A DNA stretch of 64,000 bases, taken from Wuchereria bancrofti (lineage: Eukaryota; Nematoda; Chromadorea; Rhabditida; Onchocercidae). The notes under the pieces were generated by a model, which had not been told where the DNA came from, searched no databases, and saw only the letters and a program-made list of their open reading frames with translations. Position 1 is the first letter of the stretch, and each line of letters starts with the position of its first letter. Of this stretch, positions 12,430 to 24,314 are shown piece after piece. The stretch is from assembly GCA_005281725.1 (NCBI GenBank), contig SSBO01000009.1:337309-401308 (forward strand). Direction: 5' to 3'. The translations under genes were made by a program, and so were the position numbers.

Positions 12430-15400
12430 ATGGTAACTGATAAAATTACAACGAATGCTAATGATAACATGAATGATAATAACGATGAAAATATTGATGC
12501 AATTGTTGTGGTACAACGACAAATAGAAATTAATGAACATAATCCAATTGATGCAACAACAATGATGCAATTATTAGCAACAACAACTGAAAATGCTAAA
12601 CAATTAAGTGATAGCACTAAAAAAATTGAAACATCAAAAGAAATGGATGAAAAATGCATTTTAGGTAAGTAAAAATGCTTTTCCCCTCTTTTTTTTCCTT
12701 CAAATTCTTTTTTCATTTCTAATATATTCATATTTTAAATGATGTAATCAAAAAGAAAAACAGAAATTTATGCGATACAATCATTAAAAAAAAAAAAAGG
12801 AAAAAAAAAAGCAATTTAAATATTATTCATATATGTAAAAAGTAAGTGTTATAAATTATTTATAAATATTAAAAAAGAATTCTTTTATTTTTTTTCTTTC
12901 ATGTAAATGATATAAATTCAAATTTTTTTGATGTTTAATTTTAGATGTGAAAAACAAATGGTAGTAATAATGATAATAACAATAATAATAATGATAGTAA
13001 TTAAAATAATAATGGTAATAATAATAATAATAAATAATAAATAGATGAATAAACAAATAAATAAATAAAAATTTTAACTTTGCAACAAGTTAAAACAATT
13101 TTAGAAGTATATTCAACAAAATTATTGAATGGACCACCACCAGCATACTCATTAACTAGCCCATGTTTACCGCCAAACAGTCCACAAGAATTAGATTGGC
13201 CACCTGAATCGCCATCATATTTTGATGGCTATCCACCATATCCAGCTGGTTTGTATAATTTCTTATCTTTTTTTCTTTTTAATATAAAAATAAAATAAAG
13301 AAAAAAAAAAAGGAAAAAAAAAATTTGTTGCAAAAAATTCATAATTTATGATTATTTAAGTAATAATTAGCAAAAATTGTAAAAAAAAATTTTTTTTTTC
13401 ATTGTAATTAACTATGCTTACTATGATTCATTCATTTAGAATAGTACAAATTGTATGAATTCATTAATAACAAACAAATTTGATACATAAATAAATTCAA
13501 TTAAACTTTTTTTTTTCTTCAATAATTTCTAATTGTTATAGCTATATTTTGTTAGCATAGCTTAATGTAATAAAAGAGCTTTAAAAAAAAAAAGCTTTTA
13601 TTCATTTCAAAGAAAATTATTTCTGATCTTTGTTCTTTATTACTTTACTATTATGAAATAGTATTGTAACTTTTTTTGCATATAATATAGTATGAAGGAA
13701 ACAAAATTAAGCATTCATAGTTTAATTTAAAAAAAATAAATAAATAAATGAAAAAGAGCGAAAGAAAAATTACATCAAAAAATTTTTTATCATTCTTATT
13801 ATTTTTGCAATGCATATTATTAATTAAAACTGAGATTTAGAAAAAAAAAAACAAAAAAATTTTGTTATTGAAATTTTACAAAAATTCTTGCAACTAATAA
13901 ATGTAAATTAAAGGTCCACCATTACTTAAAATTGCTTACCCAAAAGATATTCCCGGTCCAACATATGCTTGCCCAAAATGTGATGGAAGATTTCTGGTAA
14001 GTTTACTTTTTTTCTTTTTGTTTAAAAATTTTTTTCATTTTAATTAATTTTTCATACATTAATTAGTTCGAATTTTTTCAAATATGATAGCTAATTTTTG
14101 ATTTTGTTAGAATTTATTTAATTTCATAAAAAAATTTACAATCTTTAATTCATATTAATCATTTTTTAATGCATTAGTTTTTATTTTTTTTTTTTTTTTT
14201 TACATTACAAATTTGATATTTTGGATATTATTTATTGGTTTTTTTCATTTATTCCAAAGAACTTAAAAATGAATTGAAAATTATTAATCGAAAACTGCCA
14301 ACAAAAATAACCAAAAGAAAAAAGAAAGAAAATAAAAAAGCAAAAAAATGTTTCGTCTTTGAAATCATTTATAAATTACTAAAAAAAAGAAGAAGAATTA
14401 GAGATAATTACAATTATTATATTCGTAAATTTAAAAAATTAAAAACAAATTATTAATTATTTCGTTTTATATAATAGCAAAATTTGCAATTAAAAACGAA
14501 TTATTGATTATTTCAATTTATTCATTAATAAATTTAAAAAGTAAAAAAGTGAATTCTTGATTATTTCGTTTTCTTTATTAGCAATTTTGAAAAATTAAAA
14601 AATGAATTATTAATTATTTCATTTTGTTTTCAGTACTATAGACCAGCTGGTATAGTGCAATGTCCATTTTGTCATTCTGCAATTTCTATTGGTCGATATG
14701 TATGTTTCAAATATTTCATACAATAAAATTTAAAAAAAAAAAAAGTGTAAAAGTGAGACGAAAAGGTGAGAGAGAGAGAAAGAGAAAGAGAAGATAAAAG
14801 ATAAAAAGGAAAATTAAACAAGAATTTACTAAATAAAACTATTATTATTATCTTCTTAAATAAATAAGTTTTGAAAAAAAAAATTATAATATAAAAAATT
14901 TTTTTCATTAAAAATATTTAAATTATGAATTACGGAGAAAAAAATAACAAAAAAACAAAAACAAACAAAAAATATTTTAAAATAAATTTGAAATATTTAA
15001 AAATTTTATTATCATTTAATTTTTTCTCACTTTTTTTTTTTTTTAAATTTTTCGTCATTTCTTTTAAATATTTTATTTACTTATACAGGTGCGAATACGT
15101 GCATGCTCATTTATTATGTTTGGTTTGCTATTTTTAATTATCAGTTTAACTTTTGGTTTGGCAACAAAAATACTTACTGATTGTTCGACAGGCTATTTTA
15201 TTGTTTGTTAGTTGTTCCGTTTTTTTCCTTCATCATTATATTCAAATTTATGTGAATTTTAATTAATAGCTACTATGAATTCTTAGAATTTATTAATTCG
15301 TTAATTAATTAGTTAATAATTAGTAGCTAATACGAATTCTTAGAATTTATTAATTGATTATATAATATATAAAAATGGATTATTTGATAAATTGCGCAAA

Positions 15401-17186
15401 ATGAACAAATTATTATTTGATATAATTCATATAGTTTTTTTTTTACATTACAAATTTGATATTTTGGATATTATTTATTGGTTTTTTTCATTTATTCCAA
15501 AGAACTTAAAAATGAATTGAAAATTATTAATCGAAAACTGCCAACAAAAATAACCAAAAGAAAAAAGAAAGAAAATAAAAAAGCAAAAAAATGTTTCGTC
15601 TTTGAAATCATTTATAAATTACTAAAAAAAAGAAGAAGAATTAGAGATAATTACAATTATTATATTCGTAAATTTAAAAAATTAAAAACAAATTATTAAT
15701 TATTTCGTTTTATATAATAGCAAAATTTGCAATTAAAAACGAATTATTGATTATTTCAATTTATTCATTAATAAATTTAAAAAGTAAAAAAGTGAATTCT
15801 TGATTATTTCGTTTTCTTTATTAGCAATTTTGAAAAATTAAAAAATGAATTATTAATTATTTCATTTTGTTTTCAGTACTATAGACCAGCTGGTATAGTG
15901 CAATGTCCATTTTGTCATTCTGCAATTTCTATTGGTCGATATGTATGTTTCAAATATTTCATACAATAAAATTTAAAAAAAAAAAAAGTGTAAAAGTGAG
16001 ACGAAAAGGTGAGAGAGAGAGAAAGAGAAAGAGAAGATAAAAGATAAAAAGGAAAATTAAACAAGAATTTACTAAATAAAACTATTATTATTATCTTCTT
16101 AAATAAATAAGTTTTGAAAAAAAAAATTATAATATAAAAAATTTTTTTCATTAAAAATATTTAAATTATGAATTACGGAGAAAAAAATAACAAAAAAACA
16201 AAAACAAACAAAAAATATTTTAAAATAAATTTGAAATATTTAAAAATTTTATTATCATTTAATTTTTTCTCACTTTTTTTTTTTTTTAAATTTTTCGTCA
16301 TTTCTTTTAAATATTTTATTTACTTATACAGGTGCGAATACGTGCATGCTCATTTATTATGTTTGGTTTGCTATTTTTAATTATCAGTTTAACTTTTGGT
16401 TTGGCAACAAAAATACTTACTGATTGTTCGACAGGCTATTTTATTGTTTGTTAGTTGTTCCGTTTTTTTCCTTCATCATTATATTCAAATTTATGTGAAT
16501 TTTAATTAATAGCTACTATGAATTCTTAGAATTTATTAATTCGTTAATTAATTAGTTAATAATTAGTAGCTAATACGAATTCTTAGAATTTATTAATTGA
16601 TTATATAATATATAAAAATGGATTATTTGATAAATTGCGCAAAATGAACAAATTATTATTTGATATAATTCATATAGTTTTTTTTTTATACTAAAAAATT
16701 TTAAATTAGTTACAAAATCTTTTCAATTAATTTGTATGATGTAGTGAAGTACTATCCTAATTGTTTGAAATATTTGAATATTTTGTTTAAATTCTTTTTT
16801 TTTCTTACGGATAAATAATGAAGTATTATGATCAACTAAATTTTGTAACTTTAATTAGAAACATTATTTATTTGTAAACAAAAAATTTTTCTAACTCAAT
16901 AATAGATATTATGTATAAAATGTGTTAATTAGTAAATAGTTAAGTTAAGCACTGAATTGTTAATAATAAATATTAAGTCAATACTTTAGCTATAATAATT
17001 CAATTTATTCAATTTATAATAATTCAATAATTCAATTTAATAATTAATTTAATACAATTATCAGTTCACTATTTTTTTTCTCTTTTTTCAGTTGCAATGA
17101 TAGCAATATCAGGTCTAATCTTATTGATTCGTGCTTTTCATATGTGTTTCCGTTATCAGGAAACGGAACGTATCGAATTTCCATAA
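12430..17186 (+). CDS. TMEM55/PIP4P-family two-pass membrane protein lacking the catalytic motif
   Basis: The six-exon model is 12430-12664, 13105-13248, 13914-13996, 14634-14699, 15089-15206 and 17092-17186, giving 246 residues. All junctions are GT-AG and in phase. Visible features are an Asp/Asn-rich N-terminus, a GPPPAYSLTSP segment (~90-100), CPKC (146-149) and CPFC (164-167) zinc-ligand pairs, then SIGR, a membrane segment at ~182-202 and a second at ~217-235 reading GLILLIRA. This order, the SIG(R) after the second Cys pair and the LIRA in the last helix match TMEM55/PIP4P (PF09788), late-endosome/lysosome proteins described as phosphatidylinositol-4,5-bisphosphate 4-phosphatases. The family CX5R motif and its upstream Cys-rich block are absent, so phosphatase activity is doubtful. 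Exons 4-5 are duplicated downstream (15877-15942, 16332-16449). Adding that pair (184 nt) would break the frame. The 5' end is uncertain because of the nearby gap. Confidence 0.8.
14193..16686. repeat. 1243-bp tandem duplication covering exons 4 and 5 of the TMEM55-like gene
   Basis: Sequence from about 14193 to 15435 recurs at about 15436-16678, offset 1243, with no differences that I could find in exons or introns. Both boundaries lie in poly-T followed by ACATTAC (left) or ATACT (right). Only one exon pair can be used: exon 5 ends in phase 1 while exon 4 begins in phase 0. Either this is a very recent duplication or a mis-assembly in homopolymer-bounded sequence. Unlike two similar duplications in the window, there is no N at the junction. 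Confidence 0.9.
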
Positions 17187-20100
17187 AAAAAAAAAAAAAC
17201 GGAAGAAGAAGAAAGAAGAAAACAGAAAGAAAAAAAAAAAGAAACAAAGTAAAATTATAATGCATCAAAGGAACTTTTATAAAAATAAATTTAACATAAT
17301 TTAGCAATGCATTAAATCAAGCAAATAAATTAATATTTACAATAAAAAAAAGAAAACAAAGGAGAAAAAAAAAATTTTTTTTAGATGCTATGTTTCTTTT
17401 TTTTTTTGTTTTCTTTTTATTTAATAATATTTTAAAACTCAGCGAATCATTTTTTACTAATTAATCATTCATTTGTATTGTCACTAATTATTAATTTATC
17501 ACTTATTCCTTCATTTATTTATCCATTTATTTATTTGTTTGTTTTTTTTTTCTTTGTATAATGAAAGTATTAAAAGATTAATTGCTAAAATTTTATCAAA
17601 TATCACAACTTATCATATCATTCCCAAATATGCATATGAAAATTTTGCAAACTTTTTTCCTTTTTTTTCTTTTGATACTTTCAAATGAAAACTCTATAGA
17701 AATGTTCAAATTCTTTTCGTTTTTTTTTTTTTTTTGTCTTTCTCATTTTCCCCTTTTCTTTCTTTTATCTCGCACTCTCTTCCTCCACCAAAAATTTATT
17801 CAGAATTCATAAACTTTTATTTTTGAAAGCAACAAGTGATATTAATAATTATAATGAATCATATTGTTATAAAAATAATTTCCATTTAAAAAAATGAAAA
17901 AAAAAACACATTTGAATTAATTTTATTTCATTTTTATTATAACAATATACGATCAATGTTAAGTAATAAATTAACGAAAATTTTGCATTATATTTGCCCA
18001 AATTTTAATTAGTCGTTAATTAATAAAAAAAAAAAGAAAAGTGAAAAAACAATTAACAAAAATGAATGATAAAATTAATTTTATTCAATATTGATTTAAA
18101 AAAAAGTTGCAATTTTTTAACCATTTTCTTATTCTGCTCAATTTTGTTTTTGTTTGTTTTTTTTTTCTTTTCATTTTTCTCTTCCTATTTTGTATAATAA
18201 ATTCATTTTTACTTCACACCAAAATGTCATATTAATGTTTTTTAATTAATATGTATATGCATGTTTTTGTTGTAATTTTTTTTTACAAATTATATCGCTC
18301 TTTTCGCTCTATTAATTTTTTTTTTTCTTTACATTTATTTATTTTAAATTTGTTTATGTTTCATGCTCAACAATATTTATTTGTATAAAAAATGTTCATT
18401 TATTTATTTTTTCCTGTTTTTTTGTTTGTTTGTTTGCTCTTCGCTCTGTTTCTTCTCTCTCTCTCTCTTTTTAAAATTGTCATAATTTTAATTTGTATGT
18501 ATTATGTGCCTAATTAAAGATTAAAGTAATTTATAACGTGCCTGAAAGTTTAAAAATAAGAATGTATTGATGTATAGTTGAAATAATAGTATTTCTTCAA
18601 TTAAAATTAAAATAAAACAATAGCAGAAAAAATGAATTCATTTAAATTATAAAATGAACGATGATTTTAACCTTTTTTTTTTTGTTATGAATTATTACTG
18701 TTTATGTGATATACTTCAATTATAGTACCACATAATAATATTAACAAACAAGCAACAATTGTTAAAATTATATTGCAAAAATATAATATATATAAATAAG
18801 TAAATAATTAGTTAAAAAAATAACTAATTAGAAAAAAATTTTTAAAAAAATTAAAAAAATAATTGGTTGAATAATTTGGTTGGTTTTTTTTTTTTTTTAC
18901 ATTCAATATTTGCAAACCTTTTTTCATTTATTACATATTATCAGTAGCAATAATTTAAGAAAAGAAAAGAAAAAGATAAAATGAAATAAAACCTGAAATT
19001 CATCCTTCATTAAACAACAACAGTAAAAGAAAAACAAAATTAGAATTGATAAAATGATTTAAAAAAAATAAAAAATAAAACAAAATCGGAACTGATTGTG
19101 GAAATAATAAAGTAAAACAAGAAAATATACTAATTATCATTAATATATGATAAAGAATAATGGTACAAATAAATATAAATTAAACTTATTTCGTTAATAA
19201 TTAAAAAATGCGAAATAATTGCAAATGTTTTTTTAATTTCTTTCGTTCGTTCGTTCATTTTTTTTTTTTTTCATCAAAATTACTTTCAATTATTTCACTA
19301 CAGTAATATGTTGAAAATAAATTCATTAATTCGTAAATTAATTTCCATTCATTCTTTCTTCTTTTGCACCTATTGAAATTATCCTTTCTTATCAAATGTG
19401 TAAAAAAAAAAAATTTGAAAAGATGAAAAAAAAACTTTTTTTTTTGATTAGAAAAGAAGAAAATTCTGTCAATTTAATGCTATTTCATTATTTGTTCAAA
19501 TTATGGTGTAACAATTTGATCATATTCGATGGCCATATTAAACTATGATCAAACTGTTTCAATTATTTCTTTTGCTAAAATAAAATTCATCATTTTATAA
19601 CAGTAACAATGATTGTTTGTAATTAGAAATAATTATTATTGTGTATTTTTAGAATAATTATCATCATTATTGTTTGTAACTAGAATAATTATTATCTGTT
19701 TGTTACATTTAGTAATTTTTTGATTAAAGTAAATGTGAAAAATGTGAAAAAGAAAATATGACTGCAGGGTATTAAAATTTTAAAGAAGATAAAAGATTTG
19801 AATTAATTAAAGGATGATAATAACACAGGATATGTTTCTCATCTTTCCAGATTAATACAACATAATTTAATATAAAGATGAAAATTGTAGTGCTCTGATA
19901 AAACTTTTTTTACAAAAATAAAGTGCTTTGATAAAATTTGAAAAATAAGATTTCATAGTTAACAATAATTTTTTTTTGATAATTTCAAACGACTGATAAT
20001 GCTCAAAATGAAACAATCATTTGATTATTAAATACATTAATAATAATTTATCAATTCTTTAAAAAAACAAAAACAAAAAGTAATCTTGTATAAATAATTC

Positions 20101-20500
20101 TACCGTTACCTTACATTTTCATATTACATTCTGCTTAATTTCTTATTTTAGTGCAAATTTAATCACAGATATCTTATTTAGTTCTTTATTATGAATTTAC
20201 CTTGTAAACAAGTTACTTTTAATTAGAAAAATTTATTTCAAATATTTTCCTACCATACTTACACGTTTAAATTTTAAGCTATCAAAATATTATTGATATT
20301 TCCAATTAAATTATTATTCTAATAATAAGAAAAAAAAAAGATCATTATTTTACTATTTGCAAGGTAACAACTAAACGAAAGTAATATTGCAGAAACTTGA
20401 AATATGTTATAAAATTAACTAAAGTAAAAGTAAAGTTAACTTAATTGATATGAAATATTCACGATAATTTGAGAAAAAAAAAACCGGACAAGAATCGATA
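17187..20500. other. 3' flank and intergenic AT-rich sequence
   Basis: AATAAA-like signals occur about 100-155 bp after the stop (near 17284 and 17340) and could serve the TMEM55-like gene. No further exon, RNA gene or clear repeat was recognised. T-rich frames such as 17582-17812 are low-complexity products. Confidence 0.5.
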
Positions 20501-20504
20501 TTTT

Positions 20505-20740
20505 GAATCTCAGCCGGTAGATTTTGATATCCAGAATCTCAGCTAAATCTTGGTGTCCTAAATCTTAACTGAAACATCTTAATATCCTGAATTCTAGCTG
20601 AAACATCCCGATATACTGAATCTCGACTACAACATCTTAGTGTCCTGAATCTCAGCTGGTTGATCTTGATATCTCGAATCTCAGCTAAAACATTTCGATA
20701 TCCTAAATCTCAGTGAATGATTCTGATATCCTAAATTTTT
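20505..20740. repeat. ~29-bp minisatellite, about eight degenerate copies
   Basis: The motif GAATCTCAGCTAAAAC followed by ATCTTGATATCCT recurs at 20505, 20534, 20560, 20589, 20618, 20647, 20676 and 20705. Spacing is 29 bp with one 26-bp step. It is G+C-richer than its surroundings and contains no stop-free frame of note. Confidence 0.85.
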
Positions 20741-21425
20741 GTAACAGAAGATCTCATTCACCATATTTTACATACAGTAATATTAAGAGTCGAAAACCTG
20801 AAGAAAATTAATAATACAATCAAATAATAAATGATTGAGATAAAAAAAAAAAAAAACAATTTCGTATCAGAAAATATAAAAGTAACAACAATAAAAACAT
20901 ATCAAATAACACTTTCAACAAAAATGTTTTATTAATAATCAAATTTACTAAATTTAACTTAATTTTTATCTTTTATTATTTGCAAAGCAAATATTTCATA
21001 TCATTTGACTTTTTTTTAAAAGGAAAAAAAATGAAAAAAGCAAAAAAAATAAATAACGAAAAAAAAAAAGAATAAACAAACATAAAATAAAAAATCAAAG
21101 TTAAGAAAAAAAAAGAAACAGTTCATTGATTCATTCATTCATCGTTTCTTTAAAAAAAAAGAAAACTGATGGCCGTGACCGGAAATTGGTAAAAGATGAA
21201 CCGTTCCATTGTTTAATTTGAGTGAATTTAAAGTTTTAGGAGTGTGTCTGTGAGTTCGAATGGTGTAGTTGTAATGCGATGTTTTGAACTAATTGTTCAT
21301 TGGCATTTTTTTTTCTTTAGCCTAATTTTTCTTTTTTAATCTAAATTATGCAAAAATACTTTTTTTTTCTTTTTTTCGAAATAGAAATTTTTGATCGGCT
21401 GAAATACTTTTCCTTTTTTTTTTAT
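20741..21425. other. AT-rich intergenic sequence
   Basis: Lies between two minisatellites. No gene-like segment was recognised. Confidence 0.5.
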
Positions 21426-21439
21426 AGTTTAATTGCATT

Positions 21440-21618
21440 ATATTTTACGTTGTGGTAAATTACGTTACGTTTTGCGTTCCAGTTAGATTACGTTGCGTTT
21501 TATGTTATAGTTTAGTTGTGTTACGTTTTAAGTTATAGTTCAATTATGTTACGTCTTAAGTTATAGTTAAATTACGTTACGTTTTACATTGTAGTTCAGT
21601 TACGTTATGTTTTCAGTC
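21440..21618. repeat. ~29-bp TTACGTTACGTTTT minisatellite upstream of tomm-20
   Basis: About six degenerate copies of TTACGTTACGTTTTAAGTTA followed by TAGTTCAA lie between 21440 and 21618, each step 26-32 bp, typically 29. It ends about 0.88 kb before the tomm-20 start codon. Each copy carries one or two ACGT palindromes, the core shared by many bZIP/bHLH sites. A regulatory role is speculation. Confidence 0.8.
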
Positions 21619-22470
21619 ATTCGGGAAATATGCTATTGTTTTATACAGGAAATATTTCAAGCGGAAATAAAATATATCATTGATTATGTCTTTTAACATG
21701 AAATCATAAAAACATTCATGAAACACATGAAAGGATAAAAAAAAACCATAAGCATTATGTTTCAAAGATAAGGATTTTTTTAAAGCATAAAACTTTTTTT
21801 TAGAAATCTTTAAACGAAAGCGCAAATATTTTATTGTTATTGCTTCTTTGGCTTTTTATTCAGAGATTAAAACTTGAAAGATTGCTATACTTTGATCCTA
21901 AAAAAGTGTCGTGATGTGGAATTTGTGAGATTGTTATGTGAGAGTTATATTTTTTTTTTTGATTTAAATTTCACGCTATTTATAAGAAAAGTTTTCATAT
22001 GTTTTTGTAATTTAATGTACAGTGGCAAATTAAATTACAGAGAGTGCTAAATTACAATTATAATTAAAGTTTCAACTTTGTACTTGATAAGATTTCCATT
22101 TTAATTCGCAATTTTAGTATTAAAACTTATGGCCAAATGTTAAAGTTAGAATTAATTATAAGCAAAAGCTATTTTTTTTAATAATTTAAAGGTACTGTTT
22201 TCTTTGCCTTGGTTTTTTTTTCTTGCTGTTGTAGAAGATAGGATATTGATTAACTGATTGATATGTTCTTTTTAACTACTAGTCATAATGGAACAATGAC
22301 AGAATTTATTGTTGTTATTTTTTGGATTTTATCATTTGTTATTATCATCATTTTCCGCAAAATTTTCATTTCAGTGTTATTTTCCGCATTGTCCTTCATA
22401 TTACTATTGTTTGTTTTCAAGATTTCATTTTTTATTATAATTATTACTTCCTGTTAATCATTGTTATTTT
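21619..22470. other. Upstream region of tomm-20
   Basis: AT-rich. A 64-codon hydrophobic frame (22263-22457) has no family resemblance and lies immediately before the acceptor used by tomm-20, so it is probably outron or 5' flank. Confidence 0.5.
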
Positions 22471-22481
22471 GCATTTCAGGT
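22471..22481 (+). promoter_or_regulatory. Candidate SL trans-splice (or 5'UTR) acceptor of tomm-20
   Basis: TGCATTTCAG ends at 22480, 20 nt before the ATG, with no obvious upstream donor exon. This is the placement expected for nematode spliced-leader addition, but a cis-spliced 5'UTR intron is equally possible from sequence alone. Confidence 0.5.
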
Positions 22482-22500
22482 CCATTTTACCAAAATAAAG

Positions 22501-24314
22501 ATGGGGAATGAATCGTTTCTGTCGAGTATTTTTTCACGTCAGCGAATCGTCACAGCAGCTGGTATTGCTGCTGCTGCATTTGTTGGTTACTGCATTTATT
22601 TCGACCATAAAAGGCGTTCGGCACCTGATTATAAGCAGAAAATACGTGAACGTAAGTAATATTAATTCGCAAAGATTTTCTTTAAATATGAAAAGGAAAT
22701 TTTCCAGTTTACGGCAGTGCAATTATTGAAATATAGAAGAAAATTTGGCATTTTAGCTAAGTTAAATTTTGGAATCATAATGAGATGATTTTATTTTTTG
22801 TTCACTCTATTTGTTTTGATCTTACAAAGTTTTCTTCCTTGATTTAATTGTCTAATATTTATTTGTAAAATGCATCAAATATTGTACCACTGAATGTTTG
22901 TAATTTATTACGTTGTATCAAGCATAAATCGATATTGTTACACCTGAACTATGTCCAAATTTCATTGAAAAACTTTTTTGTAAAGTTATTGTAAACAAAT
23001 GAATTATGTTTTAACAAATGCATGCTTCAGGACGTCGCGCTACGGAGAAGAAGAAGCAACCGACAAATTTCCCGAATCCACATAATGCGACTGAAATGCA
23101 AGCATTTTTCCTGCAAGAAGTGCAATTAGGCGAAGAACTTGTAGCAGATGGTACATTTCTTTCTCTTCAAATTTGACAATATCAGAAGTACACAAATAAG
23201 TTATTTTATCATCGATGATATTACAGAGTACTCTATAACTTCTTTTTACATCGTTCAAATCTTTCATCAGATTTATCTGTTTGAGTTTCTTATCCGCATT
23301 GCTATTCATTCTTAATTATTCGTACTTTTAATTATTTAGGTATCAGTTGTAGTCCATATGTTTTTTAAAAATGTTGTTTAGAGATCTGATATGTAGAAAA
23401 ATTATTTTTCTGAGAAATAATTTTATCGGTGATGCATTTCCTAATCAGAAAAGCTTCCCAGCAGGTGAGACTTATTTAAAATTGATGGTGGGAATTGAAT
23501 TTTTACTATTAATTGAGTTATAGATGAATGTCTCATATTTAACATATTTGTCTTTTATTTATTTTTTTTTTCAATTTAAGGACACACTGAAGAGGGTATT
23601 GAACATCTGTGTAATGCAATCACTCTCTGTGGTCAGCCGGCACAACTGATACAAATTTTCCAACAAACATTACCAAGCGAACATTTTGATCTTTTGATCC
23701 AGAAGTTGCCGGAAACTAAAACTGTAAGATTTAATTATTTTTCTATTTCAATTACTAGGCTTTCAAACTCAATTTTTCAGTATTTTTTCATTATCTTTTT
23801 TAATTATAAGACGACAGTTATATGTATATATATAGCAGAGGAGGATGAGAGACTTCAAAAAAGTCTGTCTCTTTAGTAGTGTTAGTAATACTTACTGCGT
23901 TTCTGTAGTTAGTAATACTTACTTAAATAAATTAAATAATCGTTAGGATAGCCGTTACGGAAAATTAATGGTCGAATAAAGTGAACAATTTTAGGACTAT
24001 AATCAAAACTTACTTAAATAAATTAAATAATCGTTAGGATAGCCGTTACGGAAAATTAATGGTCGAATAAAGTGAACAATTTTAGGACTATAATCAAAAA
24101 GATAAGGTAGAAGTAAGATAATTACAAAATAAATTGCTTCTATCTGCTTTTTCTTCAAATTTATTAACTTTTAAAACATATGCAGCGTCTTATGCGAATG
24201 CTCGGTGATCGTTTGGGGCAAATTGAACGTTCACAGGCTGGAGCGGAAGATGGTGAAACTTCAGTGGCTATTGCAGCACCTATTGAAATCAGCGATGATC
24301 TCGAACTTGAATAG
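22501..24314 (+). CDS. tomm-20: TOMM20, mitochondrial import receptor subunit
   Basis: Four exons (22501-22651, 23031-23150, 23581-23723, 24186-24314) give 180 residues with all junctions GT-AG and in phase. TOM20 sits in the outer mitochondrial membrane and binds presequences of incoming proteins before passing them to the TOM channel. An N-terminal signal anchor (~17-34, AAAAFVGYCIYF) is followed by DHKRRSAPDYKQKIRERRR, the basic stretch typical of the family. A TPR-like domain (~75-120) contains FFLQEVQLGEELVADGHTEE and QLIQIFQQTLP. The tail is acidic, ending DDLELE. The anchor and FFLQEVQLGEEL are very close to Caenorhabditis TOMM-20, and the length fits the nematode form (longer than the 145-residue human protein). 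Intron 3 carries a 91-bp tandem duplication. Confidence 0.95.
23917..24098. repeat. 91-bp tandem duplication in tomm-20 intron 3
   Basis: Two adjacent copies (23917-24007 and 24008-24098) appear identical. Each includes TCGTTAGGATAGCCGTTACG. It lies between exon 3 and exon 4 and does not touch the splice sites. Confidence 0.88.

Noticed and set aside
14672..16151. Minus-strand and + strand duplicated small ORFs (70-78 codons) in the 14-16 kb region
   Set aside because: They lie across introns and exons of the TMEM55-like gene on the wrong strand or frame. They appear twice only because of the 1243-bp duplication.
22263..22457. 64-codon hydrophobic ORF just upstream of tomm-20
   Set aside because: Low-complexity Ile/Phe/Leu composition, no splice or family evidence. 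It is best explained as outron or 5' flank.
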